Shown: piece by piece, positions 46,875 through 55,905 of the stretch
Layout of the letters: every line of letters begins with the position of its first letter
How positions within the stretch are numbered: the first letter of the stretch is position 1
Source of the DNA: JABDIP01 sp965237625
Lineage (GTDB): Bacteria; Pseudomonadota; Alphaproteobacteria; DSM-16000; Inquilinaceae
Assembly (NCBI GenBank): GCA_965237625.1
Contig: CBDEGD010000012.1
Span: 62,001 to 126,000, forward strand
Direction: 5' to 3'
Length of the DNA stretch: 64,000 bases
Position numbers and translations under genes: made by a program
The notes under the pieces: model-generated
What the model was told of the DNA's origin: nothing
What the model saw: the letters and a program-made list of their open reading frames with translations, nothing else
Databases searched by the model: none

Positions 46875-48116
46875 CTACTCCGCCGCTTCCGGGGCGCTTT
46901 CGGCCCAGCGTTTCATCAGCGTGTTGGAGGGCAGCGCCTCGTCGACCAGCTTCTTGGCGGTGTCCACGCCGGCGACCGGATACAGCGACGCGTCCAGCAA
47001 GCCGATCTGCACCAGCACCGAGGCCTGATCCCAGTAGATGTGCTCGTTATAAAGCCTGTCGCCGCGGAAGCAGACGATGGCGATCAACGGCACCTCGACA
47101 TATTTCCCGGTCGGCGCCACCCCCGGCAACATCCAGTCGATCTCAATGTCGTGGGTGAAGCAGAACAGCATTTCGTCGACCAGCCGGTCGGCGCCGATGG
47201 TGCGCGAGATCGGCACCAGCCTGGTGTCGGCGGGCGTCTTGGGGATGAAGTGGTTCTTGTAGAAGCGATGCAGGTCGTTGTAGCCGACCCCGCCGGTCAT
47301 GGTCGGAACGTGGTTGACGTAAGGGTTCGCCACCATGGTCTTCATGGTCGCGTCCACGTCCCGGGTGGCGAATTCGTATTCGCAATGCTTGTCCCACAGG
47401 GTCGACAGATCGTATTGCGGTCCCATGACCTTGCGGAACAGGGCGATCGAGCGCGAATGGGCCATCATCGCCGAGGGCTTGTCGTAGGAGGCCCGAGCCG
47501 ACGCGCTGAACCCATGATCGGCGCCCGGATAGACGTAAATTTCTAGATCGTCGCGTTGGCCAAGCACCGCCTGGACCTGCGCAACGGCGTCCATCGGCAC
47601 ATGCTTGTCCTCGCCGGCGAAGTGCAGCGCCATCGGGCAGGTGATCTTCACCGCTTCGTCCAGCGCCTGCTCGATGCCGACGCCGTAATAGCTCACCGCA
47701 CAGTCGATGCCGGTCCGCGCCGCGGCCAGATAGGCAAGCTTGCCGCCAAGACAGAAGCCCAGCGCGCCGGCCTTGCCGACACATTGCGGCAGCGCCCGCA
47801 GGGCCGACAGCGAGGCGGCAATGTCCTCGATCGACTTGTCGACATCGAATTGCTGCCGATAGGCGAGCGCCTTCTGAAAACCCTCCTCCCCATAGTCGAG
47901 CTCGACGCCCGGCTCGATCCGCCAGAACAGGTCCGGCGCGATCACCACATAACCTTCCTCGGCATAGTAGTCCGCGACATCGCGCATGGACTGGTTGACG
48001 CCGAATATCTCCTGCAGCAGCACGATGCCCGGGCCGCTGCCCTTCTCCGGCGTGCTGACATAGGCTTTGAACTCGCCGCCATCCGCGGCGGCGACCGTGA
48101 CATAACTGCCGGGCAT
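46875..48116 (-). CDS. Dienelactone hydrolase fused to an NTF2-like (SnoaL-type) domain
   Basis: Protein of 413 residues. Residues 1-235 are a dienelactone hydrolase: GIVLLQEIFGVNQSMRDVAD (Glu36 of the charge relay), GFCLGGKLAYLAA with nucleophile Cys122, FAGEDKHVP with Asp170, and YPGADHGF with His201. Residues about 260-400 (DLSTLWDKHCEYEFATRD ... NHFIPKTPADTRLVPISRTI ... HDIEIDWMLPGVAPTGKYVE ... LYNEHIYWDQASVLVQIGLL) resemble the NTF2-like carboxymethylenebutenolidase-associated domain. DLHs open lactone rings in chlorocatechol breakdown. The fusion is known in proteobacteria but the substrate is not. Confidence 0.87.
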   Translation of the reverse strand: MPGSYVTVAAADGGEFKAYVSTPEKGSGPGIVLLQEIFGVNQSMRDVADYYAEEGYVVIAPDLFWRIEPGVELDYGEEGFQKALAYRQQFDVDKSIEDIAASLSALRALPQCVGKAGALGFCLGGKLAYLAAARTGIDCAVSYYGVGIEQALDEAVKITCPMALHFAGEDKHVPMDAVAQVQAVLGQRDDLEIYVYPGADHGFSASARASYDKPSAMMAHSRSIALFRKVMGPQYDLSTLWDKHCEYEFATRDVDATMKTMVANPYVNHVPTMTGGVGYNDLHRFYKNHFIPKTPADTRLVPISRTIGADRLVDEMLFCFTHDIEIDWMLPGVAPTGKYVEVPLIAIVCFRGDRLYNEHIYWDQASVLVQIGLLDASLYPVAGVDTAKKLVDEALPSNTLMKRWAESAPEAAE

Positions 48117-48306
48117 GCCCCACTTCTCCCTGCTATCCGGACCGCCATCGCGGGCGGCATCGTTGGTGTGGCGAACATAATACACGGGGGCAAGCCGTGC
48201 GCACCCCCGACAACGTGGAACCGGACCGACCGGCAGTTGCGCCTTGTCAATTCAACAAGCGCGCGAAGGCGATACCCTCCACGCGAACGCAGCAACGGAG
48301 GTGACA

Positions 48307-48534
48307 ATGGCCAAGGTCGAGAGCCTGTACGGAACGACGCCGGCGGAGATCTTCGCAAGCGGTCTGGAGAATGCCGGCGACATCGTCGGCGTGGCCGCCG
48401 CGGTTATGTGGAAGGATGGCCGGGTCACCAGCGGTTGGTCGAACATGGATCCCGCTCTTCTGGCCCGCTTGATCCTCGTCCTGGACGAGAAACAACGGCG
48501 CAGCACGATCCATGACACGGAGCTGATGCCCTAA
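48307..48534 (+). CDS. Small protein of unknown function, 75 residues
   Basis: Predicted from ATG at 48307, with GGAGG seven bases upstream. The sequence has a short variable N terminus, a Gly/Val/Ala-rich middle (AGDIVGVAAAVMWKDGRVTSGW) and a helix ALLARLILVLDEKQRR. WKDGRVTSGWSN looks like a beta-hairpin. No family was recognised. The start site and codon use support translation. It is divergent from the dienelactone hydrolase gene, with about 190 bases between. Confidence 0.62.
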   Translation: MAKVESLYGTTPAEIFASGLENAGDIVGVAAAVMWKDGRVTSGWSNMDPALLARLILVLDEKQRRSTIHDTELMP

Positions 48535-48595
48535 GCAGGGATGCCGTGGCACAGATGATGATCCACAGCCCTTCTGGGTCGGACGGCAGCGCTTC

Positions 48596-48731
48596 CCCCT
48601 CACCCTCACACGGCTTCGCAGCGGGTCCCTCCCTCTCCCCGAGGAGAGGGGTCCTCGAGACGGCGGTTGATTTCCCTCTCCTTGGGGAGAGGGAGGGACC
48701 CACGGCGAAGTCGTGGGAGGGTGAGGAGGTG
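48596..48731. repeat. Palindromic intergenic repeat, family A, copy 6
   Basis: Full palindrome: CCCTCACCCTCACACGGCTT with complement GTCGTGGGAGGGTGAGGA at the right; inner arms CCCTCTCCCCGAGGAGAGG and CCCTCTCCTTGGGGAGAGGG. It fills most of the gap before the binding-protein gene at 48897. Confidence 0.85.
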
Positions 48732-48896
48732 ATCCCGCCCTATCGGGCCGGGACGCGCAGTGGACCACCGGTTCGGCGTCGCCCGCTGAAACTCGCTCTT
48801 CTGGCGGCCGATTTTTCCGTTAGTCTATGGGCCAAGGGCCGTCATACTCCAAATTGGACGGTCCATAGAAACACGCAAGAGACACCAGGAGGTCCA

Positions 48897-50120
48897 ATGT
48901 CCAGTGTTCCCCGCCGCATCCGCGGCTCCATTCTGGCCGCGAGCGCGGCCGCCCTGCTGATCGCCGCCCCGGCGACGGCGCAGGATGTGAAGATCGGCGC
49001 CCTGTTCGGCGTTACCGGCCCGATCGCCAATTTCGTGCCGCCGATCATCGATTCGGCGCAGCTCGCCGTCGACCAGATCAACGGCCAGGGCGGCATCCTC
49101 AACGGCCGCGAACTTCGCCTCGTCGTCGGCGACACCCAGGGCGTGGCCCAGGGCTCGGTCGATGCCGCCACCAAGCTGGTGAATGTCGACGGCGTCACCG
49201 TGGTGGTTGGCGCGCTGACCAGCGGTGCGGCCATCGCCGCCGCCAACAGCGTGACGATCCCGTCCGGCGTGCTGCAGATCTCGCCGACCGCGACCTCGCC
49301 CGAGGTCACCGGGCTGGACGACAACGACCATGTATTCCGGGTCGTGCCCAGCGACGACTATCAGGGCCTGGTGCTGGCCAAGCTGGTGCTGAACCAGGGG
49401 CTGAACCGGGTCGCGCTGACCTACGCCAACAACGATTACGGCGTCGGGATCGCCGGCACTTTCCGCGCCGCCTACACAGCGGCCGGCGGGACCATCACCG
49501 GCGACCAGGTCCATGAGGAGAAGAAGAGCTCCTATCGCTCGGAGCTGGCGACCCTGTCCAACGGCAATCCGCAGGCGCTGGTGCTGATCGCCTATGCGGC
49601 GGATAGCGGCATCACCATCCTCCGGCAGTCGCTGGAGAACGATTTCTTCGACAAATTCGTCGGCACCGACGGGCTGCGCGACAATCTGCTGATCGAGGAG
49701 ATCGGCGCTGAGAACCTGGGCGGCATCTTCTTCACATCGCCGTCCTCGCCGCCGGGCACCGATGCCGGACAACGTTTCGAGGACGCCTATTCCGCCGCCT
49801 ATGAGACCACCAACGACAAGTTCTTCATCACCCAGACCTACGACGCCACTTTCCTGGCGGCGTTGGCGATCCAGCAGGCCGGCACCACCGACCGGGCCGC
49901 GGTGCGCGGTGCGCTGCGCGCCGTCGCCAACCCGCCGGGCGTGACGATCCTGCCCGGCGAATGGGCCAAGGCGCGCGATCTCATCGCGGCCGGCGAGGCG
50001 ATCAACTATGCCGGCGCCTCCGGACCCCATGATTTCGACGCGGCCGGCGACGTTGCCGGCGTGATCGGCCATTTCGTGGTCGAGGACGGCGCCTATAAGG
50101 AGCTTGGCATCGTCGAATAG
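48897..50120 (+). CDS. Branched-chain amino acid-type ABC transporter substrate-binding protein
   Basis: Periplasmic binding protein (peripla_BP_6/LivK-like) of 407 residues. AGGAGG precedes the ATG, and a 28-residue signal peptide ends APATAQ. The mature part begins DVKIGALFGVTGPIANFVPP, with LAVDQINGQGGILNGRELRLVVGDTQ, VVVGALTSGAAIAAANSV and RVALTYANNDYGVGIAGTFRAAY as family motifs. No permease or ATPase gene of the Liv type adjoins it; LivM-LivG-LivF at the left end and LivH-LivM at the right end of the window are candidate partners, or a system elsewhere. A ribose-type operon follows 150 bases later. Confidence 0.92.
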   Translation: MSSVPRRIRGSILAASAAALLIAAPATAQDVKIGALFGVTGPIANFVPPIIDSAQLAVDQINGQGGILNGRELRLVVGDTQGVAQGSVDAATKLVNVDGVTVVVGALTSGAAIAAANSVTIPSGVLQISPTATSPEVTGLDDNDHVFRVVPSDDYQGLVLAKLVLNQGLNRVALTYANNDYGVGIAGTFRAAYTAAGGTITGDQVHEEKKSSYRSELATLSNGNPQALVLIAYAADSGITILRQSLENDFFDKFVGTDGLRDNLLIEEIGAENLGGIFFTSPSSPPGTDAGQRFEDAYSAAYETTNDKFFITQTYDATFLAALAIQQAGTTDRAAVRGALRAVANPPGVTILPGEWAKARDLIAAGEAINYAGASGPHDFDAAGDVAGVIGHFVVEDGAYKELGIVE

Positions 50121-50270
50121 AAGCCATCATGGCCGGGCTGGCAGGTCGGATCGACCTTCCGCCCGGCAGATTTTGGCGGCGTTCTGATGCGCCGCCGTCA
50201 ACAACGCGACGCCGACCGGAACAATCCGGCAAGAACAATCAGGCGCCGCGACAATGGAGGAGGAAACACC

Positions 50271-51230
50271 ATGACGATCTTGCGCAGGACAAGCCTGGCC
50301 GGAGTTGCGCTGGCGACAGCGATGATGTTGGGCGGGCCAGCACCCGCGGCAGCCGAGGATCAGACGATCATGACGTCTGTCCCCAGCCTGGGCTTCCCTT
50401 TCTTCGTCCACATGATGAAGGAGCTGGAAGCCGAGGGGGAAGTTCTCGGGGTCGCGACAATCCAGTCGGACGGCCAGAACAGCACGCCGAAACAGACGGC
50501 GGACGTTGAGACCGCGATCATCCAGGGCGTAAACGGCATCGTCATCAGCCCGATCGAGGTCGACGCCATGGCGCCGGCCCTGCAACAGGCCATCGACAAT
50601 GGCATCCCGGTCGTCACCATCGACCGGCGGGTCGAGGGCGTGCCGGGCATCCTGGCCCATGTGGGCGCCGACAACGTTCTCGGCGGCGAAGCCCAGGGCC
50701 GCTTCATCATGGAGAAATTCCCCGACGGCGCGACCATCGTCAATCTGCAGGGCCAGCCCGGCGCCAGCCCGGCCATCGACCGCAATGCCGGGGTGCACAA
50801 CGTGCTCGACCAGCAGAGCGACAGATATCCGTTCATCGCCGAGCAGACGGCGTTCTTCGCCCGCGACAAGGGGCTGTCGGTCACCGAGAGCATCCTGGCC
50901 GGCCTCGACTCTCCGCCGGACGTGATCGTCGCCGCCAATGACGACATGGCGCTTGGCGCCCTGGAGGCGGTCTCCGCGCTGGGCCTGCGGGACCAGATCC
51001 TCATCATCGGCTTCGACGCGCTGCCCGAGGCGCTGGCCAGCGTCCGCGATGGCGGGCTGGCCGGCACCGTCGAGCAGTTCCCCGGCGGACAGAGCCGCAA
51101 GGCCATGCAGGTGATGGTCACCTACCTGGAGGAGAATGCTGCGCCCGAGGAAGACTTGATCCTGCTGACACCGATCGTGATCAGCGTCGACAACATCGAC
51201 CAGGCAGAGCGTCTGGGCGAACTGAACTAG
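50271..51230 (+). CDS. Ribose-type ABC transporter periplasmic substrate-binding protein (RbsB-like)
   Basis: Exported sugar-type binding protein (peripla_BP_4) of 319 residues. GGAGGAGG precedes the ATG; the signal peptide MTILRRTSLAGVALATAMML runs to PAPAAA. The family reads SLGFPFFVHMMKELEAEGEV, NGIVISPIEVDAMAPALQQA, IPVVTIDRRVEGVPGILAHVG and DVIVAANDDMALGALEA. RbsB relatives bind ribose, xylose, other sugars or polyols; specificity cannot be read. It opens the operon completed by the ATPase at 51471 and the permease at 53264, each separated by a palindromic repeat. Confidence 0.93.
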   Translation: MTILRRTSLAGVALATAMMLGGPAPAAAEDQTIMTSVPSLGFPFFVHMMKELEAEGEVLGVATIQSDGQNSTPKQTADVETAIIQGVNGIVISPIEVDAMAPALQQAIDNGIPVVTIDRRVEGVPGILAHVGADNVLGGEAQGRFIMEKFPDGATIVNLQGQPGASPAIDRNAGVHNVLDQQSDRYPFIAEQTAFFARDKGLSVTESILAGLDSPPDVIVAANDDMALGALEAVSALGLRDQILIIGFDALPEALASVRDGGLAGTVEQFPGGQSRKAMQVMVTYLEENAAPEEDLILLTPIVISVDNIDQAERLGELN

Positions 51231-51326
51231 CGCGCCGTAACGGCTCAATTGGGCGGGGTCTCGTTCTGAGGCCCCGCCCTACCATCCCTCTGGACCGTGT
51301 CGGTACGAGGCCATAATTCTGCGCTC

Positions 51327-51466
51327 ACCCCCTCACCCTCCCAACGCTTCGCGTCGGGCCCCTCCCTCTCCCAGAGGAGAGGGGTCATTGGGGCATTGTG
51401 CATTGACCCCTCTCCTTGGGGAGAGGGAGGGACCCTCGGCGAAGCCGTGGGAGGGTGAGGGGGAAG
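51327..51466. repeat. Palindromic intergenic repeat, family A, copy 7
   Basis: CCCCCTCACCCTCCCAACGC at the left, its complement GTGGGAGGGTGAGGGGGA at the right, inner arms GAGGAGAGGGGTC and GACCCCTCTCCTTGG. Its last bases (GAGGGGGA) lie at ribosome-binding-site distance before the ATG of the ATPase gene, so the repeat supplies that gene's start signal. Confidence 0.85.
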
Positions 51467-51470
51467 CGCG

Positions 51471-53030
51471 ATGCCTGCCCCACCGGATGCCGAACTCATG
51501 ACCGAGCCGCTGTTGCGCATGGCCGGGATCGCCAAGCAGTTCCCCGGCGTCAAGGCGCTGGACGATGTGACGCTGGAGGTGCGTGCCGGCGAGGTCCATG
51601 CCCTGGTCGGCGAGAACGGCGCCGGCAAGTCGACCCTGCTGAAGATCCTGGCCGGGGCGCAGCCGCCCGATGGCGGGACCATCAGCTTCGCCGGGGAAAC
51701 CATCGAGCTGGCCAGCCCGCTCGACGCCCAGCGGCGCGGCATCGTGACCATCTACCAGGAGTTCAACCTGGTCCCCAACCAGACCATCGCGGAGAACGTG
51801 TTCATCGGCCGCGAGCCGGGCCGGGCCGGTTTCGTCAACTGGCGGGAGATGGCGCGGCGGACCGCCGAGATCGCCGGCCGGCTGGGGCTGGATCTGGACC
51901 CGATGGCGCTGGTCCGGGATCTGAGCGTCGCCGAGCAGCAGATGGTGGAAATCGCCCGGGCGCTGTCGATGGATTCCCGGCTTATCGTGATGGACGAGCC
52001 GACATCGGCCCTGAGCGAGGTCGAGGTCGAAAAGCTGTTCCGTATCGTTCGCGAGCTGCGCAGCCGGGGGCTGAGCGTCATTTTCGTCACCCATCGCCTG
52101 GAGGAGGTGATCTCGCTCTGCGACCGCTATACCGTGCTGCGCGATGGACGGCTGGCGGGCAATGGCGCGGTCGCGGATGCCAGCATCGACGACATCATCC
52201 GGCTGATGGTCGGCCGATCGGTCGATGCCTTGTTTCAGCGGCGCGAGGTGGAAAGCACCGGCGAGGTCGCCTTGAGGGTCACCGGCCTGAGCCGCGAGCG
52301 CACCGCCCAGGACCCGCACGCCACTGTGCTCCGCGATGTGAACCTGGAGGCCAGACGTGGTGAGATCCTCGGCCTCGCCGGGCTGGTGGGCGCCGGTCGC
52401 ACAGAGCTGGCGCGCGCAATCTTCGGCGCCGATCCCATAGACCGGGGCACGATCGCGATTGATGGCCAGCCAATTGTCATCCGCTCGCCACGGGACGCGA
52501 TCCGGCACGGCATCGGGCTGGTGCCGGAGGACCGGCAGAAGCAGGCCCTGTTCCTCGCCTTGGCGATCCGCGCCAATATCAGCATCGCCGGTCTCGATCG
52601 GCTGGTACGCTGGCGCGAATTCGTCAATGAGCGCGCGGAGGCCGAGCTCGTCGAGCAGTTCCGCGGCAAGCTGAACATCCGCATGACCGGCCCCGACCAG
52701 CCGGTCTCCAACCTGTCCGGCGGCAACCAGCAGAAGGTGGTTCTGGCGCGCTGGCTGGCCTTGCAGCCGCAAGTGCTTATCGTCGACGAGCCGACCCGCG
52801 GCATCGATGTCGGGGCCAAGGCCGAGGTGCATCAGCTTCTCTACGATATGGCGCGGTCCGGCATGGCGGTTATCGCCATCTCCTCGGAATTGCCCGAGGT
52901 CATGACGATCAGCGATCGCATCGTGACCATGCGCGAGGGACACGTCACCGGAGAGATCGCCAGCGCCGACGCGACGGAAGAAACCCTGATGGCGATGATG
53001 ACCGTCGGGGCGGGCGACAAAGCGGCGTGA
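51471..53030 (+). CDS. Ribose-type ABC transporter ATP-binding protein (RbsA-like)
   Basis: Two-domain ATPase of 519 residues. The first domain has Walker A VGENGAGKSTLLKIL, signature LSVAEQQMVEIARAL and Walker B LIVMDEPTSAL. The second has the usual degenerate Walker A GLVGAGRTELARAIF, signature LSGGNQQKVVLARWL and Walker B LIVDEPTRGIDVG. This is the family RbsA/MglA/XylG plan. The ATG at 51471 uses a ribosome-binding site within the repeat; ATG at 51498 is an alternative that removes nine residues. The gene lies in an operon with the binding protein and permease. Confidence 0.94.
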   Translation: MPAPPDAELMTEPLLRMAGIAKQFPGVKALDDVTLEVRAGEVHALVGENGAGKSTLLKILAGAQPPDGGTISFAGETIELASPLDAQRRGIVTIYQEFNLVPNQTIAENVFIGREPGRAGFVNWREMARRTAEIAGRLGLDLDPMALVRDLSVAEQQMVEIARALSMDSRLIVMDEPTSALSEVEVEKLFRIVRELRSRGLSVIFVTHRLEEVISLCDRYTVLRDGRLAGNGAVADASIDDIIRLMVGRSVDALFQRREVESTGEVALRVTGLSRERTAQDPHATVLRDVNLEARRGEILGLAGLVGAGRTELARAIFGADPIDRGTIAIDGQPIVIRSPRDAIRHGIGLVPEDRQKQALFLALAIRANISIAGLDRLVRWREFVNERAEAELVEQFRGKLNIRMTGPDQPVSNLSGGNQQKVVLARWLALQPQVLIVDEPTRGIDVGAKAEVHQLLYDMARSGMAVIAISSELPEVMTISDRIVTMREGHVTGEIASADATEETLMAMMTVGAGDKAA

Positions 53031-53087
53031 TGACGCGCGGGGCGAATGTGCGGGGTTCGATCGAGGGTGAATGCGGGCGGTTCAGCC

Positions 53088-53217
53088 CTGCCCTCACCCG
53101 GTCCGCCTTCGGCGGCCCACCCTCTCCCAGAGGGAGAGGGTTATTTGGGGACGGCGCACTGATTAACCCTCTGCTTCTGGGAGAGGGTGGTGAGCGAAGC
53201 GGGCCGGGTGAAGGCAG
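53088..53217. repeat. Palindromic intergenic repeat, family A, copy 8
   Basis: CCCTCACCCGGTCCGCCTTC and the complementary GAAGCGGGCCGGGTGAAGG, with inner arms CCCTCTCCCAGAGGGAGAGG and TCTGCTTCTGGGAGAGGG. It separates the ATPase and permease genes of the ribose-type operon. Confidence 0.85.
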
Positions 53218-53263
53218 CGCTCGCCGGAAGACACGTTGATGCGCATGAAAACGGGAGCGGAAT

Positions 53264-54295
53264 ATGGCCGAGGCCAGTAAGGACAGCGCGGAACCGGCCG
53301 CCGGATTCGATGCCTTCGGGTTTCTGGCCCGGTTCGCGCCGCTGATCTTCCTGATCGTCCTGATGGCTGTCTTCGCCATCCTGGAGCCGCGCTTCCTCAA
53401 CCCGCTCAACCTGTTCAACGTCATGCGCCAGGTGTCGATCACCGGTTTGCTGGCGATCGGCATGACCTTCGTCATCCTGACCGCCGGCATCGATCTGTCG
53501 GTCGGATCGCTGATCGCCTTTGCCGGGCTGATGGCGGCGCTGGTGGCCAAGGGCGGGCTGGAGAGCCGATTTGCGGTCGGCGCGGCGCAGGAAGCGGCGG
53601 GCTATGGCTGGGGCCTGGCGGCACTGACGGCAATCGTCGCCGGCATGGCCTGCGGGGCGCTGCAGGGGCTGGCGATCACCCGGCTGAAGGTGCCGCCTTT
53701 CGTGGTCACCCTGGGCGGCATGTCGGCCTTTCGCGGTGCGGCGCTCCTGGTTTCGGGCGGCGGGCCGATCAGCGGTTTCGACGAGGCCTTCCGCTGGTGG
53801 GGCCAGGGCAAGATCTTCGACCACATACCGGTGCCGGTGGTGATCTTCCTGCTGTCTGCCGTGCTGGCGCATATCGTGCTGCGCTACACCCGGTTTGGTC
53901 GCCGCATTTATGCTGTCGGCGGCAATCCGGAGGCGGCGCGCCTGTCCGGCGTCAACGTGGCGATGATCGTCGCCAGCGTCTATGTGATCGTCGGGTTCTT
54001 CGCCGGCCTTGGCGGCTTCGTCCTGTCGGCAAGGCTGAATTCGGCGGAAGCCGTTGCCGGCATGAGCTACGAGCTGACGGTTATCGCCTCGGTGGTGATC
54101 GGCGGCACCAGCCTGTTCGGCGGCGCCGGCTCGATCTTCGGCACGGTGATCGGCACGATACTGATTGGCGTGCTGTTGAATGGGCTGGTGTTGATGAATG
54201 TCTCCTCCTATGTCCAGCAGATCATCATCGGCGTGATCATCGTGCTTGCCGTGGCCTTCGATACCTTCGCCAAATCACGCCGCCGTTCGGCCTAG
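53264..54295 (+). CDS. Ribose-type ABC transporter permease (RbsC-like)
   Basis: Inner-membrane permease (BPD_transp_2 family) of 343 residues with about eight to ten helices. Family motifs: RFLNPLNLFNVMRQVSITGL near residue 40, IGMTFVILTAGIDLSVGSLIAFAGL, LKVPPFVVTLGGMSAFRGAAL, and RRIYAVGGNPEAARLSGVNV. Last in the operon; a hairpin spans its stop. The first 20 residues are hydrophilic and face the cytoplasm. The middle has an insertion (GGLESRFAVGAAQEAAG) after the third helix, as in some xylitol- and sugar-transporter permeases. Confidence 0.94.
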   Translation: MAEASKDSAEPAAGFDAFGFLARFAPLIFLIVLMAVFAILEPRFLNPLNLFNVMRQVSITGLLAIGMTFVILTAGIDLSVGSLIAFAGLMAALVAKGGLESRFAVGAAQEAAGYGWGLAALTAIVAGMACGALQGLAITRLKVPPFVVTLGGMSAFRGAALLVSGGGPISGFDEAFRWWGQGKIFDHIPVPVVIFLLSAVLAHIVLRYTRFGRRIYAVGGNPEAARLSGVNVAMIVASVYVIVGFFAGLGGFVLSARLNSAEAVAGMSYELTVIASVVIGGTSLFGGAGSIFGTVIGTILIGVLLNGLVLMNVSSYVQQIIIGVIIVLAVAFDTFAKSRRRSA

Positions 54296-54343
54296 GAGGC
54301 CGTCCGAGTATTGTTCACGACCATCACTCGGACAGGCTCCTAT
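54294..54343 (+). terminator. Hairpin at the end of the ribose-type operon
   Basis: GGAGGCCGTCCGAGT pairs with ACTCGGACAGGCTCC (one bulge) around an 18-base loop. It begins at the stop of the permease gene and is the probable terminator of the operon, though no T run follows. Confidence 0.6.
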
Positions 54344-54615
54344 GTCAGATTCCATTGGCAAGGCGGCGTTAACCAATCTACAACTGCCCATCGGATCACT
54401 GTTGTGATGCCGCCTCACGGCCTCAGCGTAATTCGCTAGGCCGTGCGGATGTTACCCAAAATGCCGCGCTTTTATGGAGTCGACTCGTCCACCGCGACGA
54501 TGAAACCCGCGTTTGACGGGAAGCCGGGCATTGGGATCATCCGAATTGTTTCCCTTCACGACCACCGCTCGGATTCCGCCCCGGGATTTGAGTTGAACTG
54601 ATCAGGGAATCCTAG
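54296..54615. other. Intergenic region before the motor-like gene pair
   Basis: About 320 bases with two hairpins: the operon terminator at its left and CACGGCCTCAGCG/CGCTAGGCCGTG at 54416-54445. No gene-like frame was found. It should hold the promoter of the membrane protein gene at 54616. Confidence 0.55.
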
Positions 54616-55905
54616 ATGGCGACAACACATCCTCACCCGAACCCCGCCCGCGGTCTGCGGGTGGCGTTCCTGCTGTCCTTTCTGGCCGGCGCCGCGATCA
54701 TCGGCGCATCCGTGGTCGTCCCCATGGAGCTTACGGTATTGGTCGGACTGCCCAATGCGGTGATGCTGCTCTATCTCCTCGGATTCCTGGTGCGCGGCCG
54801 GCCTGCCTATCTGGCCGAACCGTTCGCCGACAGCTTCTACCATCTGGGATTCCTGTTCACCGTCACTTCGCTGCTCGCCTCTCTCCTGCCCTTCGTGTTG
54901 GAGATGGCAGTCCCGTTGACCGCCGAGGCCATTCTCCCGATGTTTGGCGTGGCGCTGACAACGACCCTGTTCGGCCTGATCGGCCGGATCGCGATCCGGC
55001 AGTTCGCCATGACCGTCGACCGGGCAGAGACCGAGATACAGGCATCCCTGTCGGATCGGACTCAGGAGTTCAGCGACGAACTCGACAGTCTGGTCGCGAA
55101 AGTCAGTGGCACCATCGAACGGCTGAATTCGGAGCTGGCCCAGACTGTCGATGCCTCTGTCGACGGTATTCAAACCGCCAGCAAGACCGGCATCGCGGAG
55201 ATCAGCGATACGGCAGCGGCGGCCCGGGAAAGCATCAGTTTTTCGACCAGCACGATGTCCGAACAATTCGAAGACCAGCTGCGCCAGGCCTTTCAGCGCG
55301 GCGCCGCCACGATCGATGGCTTCGGCGAGACGATGGACGGGCTGAGGGACAAGACGGCGGCGATCCTCGAACCGTTCTCCGCCGAGATGACCGGGATGGT
55401 CGCCGAGTTGAGGAATGTCCGCGAGGCGTCGGCGCGCAATGAGGAGCGGATCACCCGTATCTTCGAGACCTACGAGATGATGATCGCCAAGCTGCGCGAG
55501 GCGCAGGAGGTCGGCGACCGATACCAGGAGCAGTTGGGCGCAAGGATTTCCGGCATCGTGACGGCGCTGGAGGGCGCGGCGCGAACCGTCGACGCCCTTG
55601 CCGGGGACAGCAAGGCGGTGATCGGCGGCCTTGGGCAGGAAATCGACAGCGTCCGGGCGGCGCGAACCGAACTCGCCGCCGATGCCGCGACGGTCGCCGA
55701 GGTCCATGCACGGCTCAGCCAGGAGCTGAACGCCGCGATTGACCGCTCCAGCGGCCAAACCCCTGCCGATGCCGGGGATCAGCCACTGGAGATCGATGAG
55801 AATGCGTTCGGCGAAATCGGCCGCCCGACGCCCGACCATCCGGCCGGCGACGACGATGACGCCTACATTCCGCCCCTTGCGGCCCGGCTTCGTCAGCCCC
55901 GGTGA
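54616..55905 (+). CDS. MotA/TolQ/ExbB-like membrane protein with a long coiled-coil tail
   Basis: Inner-membrane protein of 429 residues. Four helices at about 15-36, 40-59, 77-100 and 105-128. The last two match the MotA/TolQ/ExbB channel pattern: FTVTSLLASLLPFVLE and PMFGVALTTTLFGLIGRI, with the Ser/Thr that line the ion path. Residues about 133-385 form a long, heptad-rich helix, as in ZorA of Zorya, followed by an acidic tail (GDDDDAYIPPL). Membrane motors of this class normally pair with a single-TM partner having an Asp in the helix. The stop overlaps the next start (GTGA), so the partner is co-translated. This is not a Zorya system, since ZorC/D/E are absent. Confidence 0.78.
   Translation: MATTHPHPNPARGLRVAFLLSFLAGAAIIGASVVVPMELTVLVGLPNAVMLLYLLGFLVRGRPAYLAEPFADSFYHLGFLFTVTSLLASLLPFVLEMAVPLTAEAILPMFGVALTTTLFGLIGRIAIRQFAMTVDRAETEIQASLSDRTQEFSDELDSLVAKVSGTIERLNSELAQTVDASVDGIQTASKTGIAEISDTAAAARESISFSTSTMSEQFEDQLRQAFQRGAATIDGFGETMDGLRDKTAAILEPFSAEMTGMVAELRNVREASARNEERITRIFETYEMMIAKLREAQEVGDRYQEQLGARISGIVTALEGAARTVDALAGDSKAVIGGLGQEIDSVRAARTELAADAATVAEVHARLSQELNAAIDRSSGQTPADAGDQPLEIDENAFGEIGRPTPDHPAGDDDDAYIPPLAARLRQPR

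Noticed and set aside
48825..50072. Long open frame opposite the Liv-type binding protein
   Set aside because: Shadow frame; the plus-strand gene has a signal peptide, RBS and family motifs.
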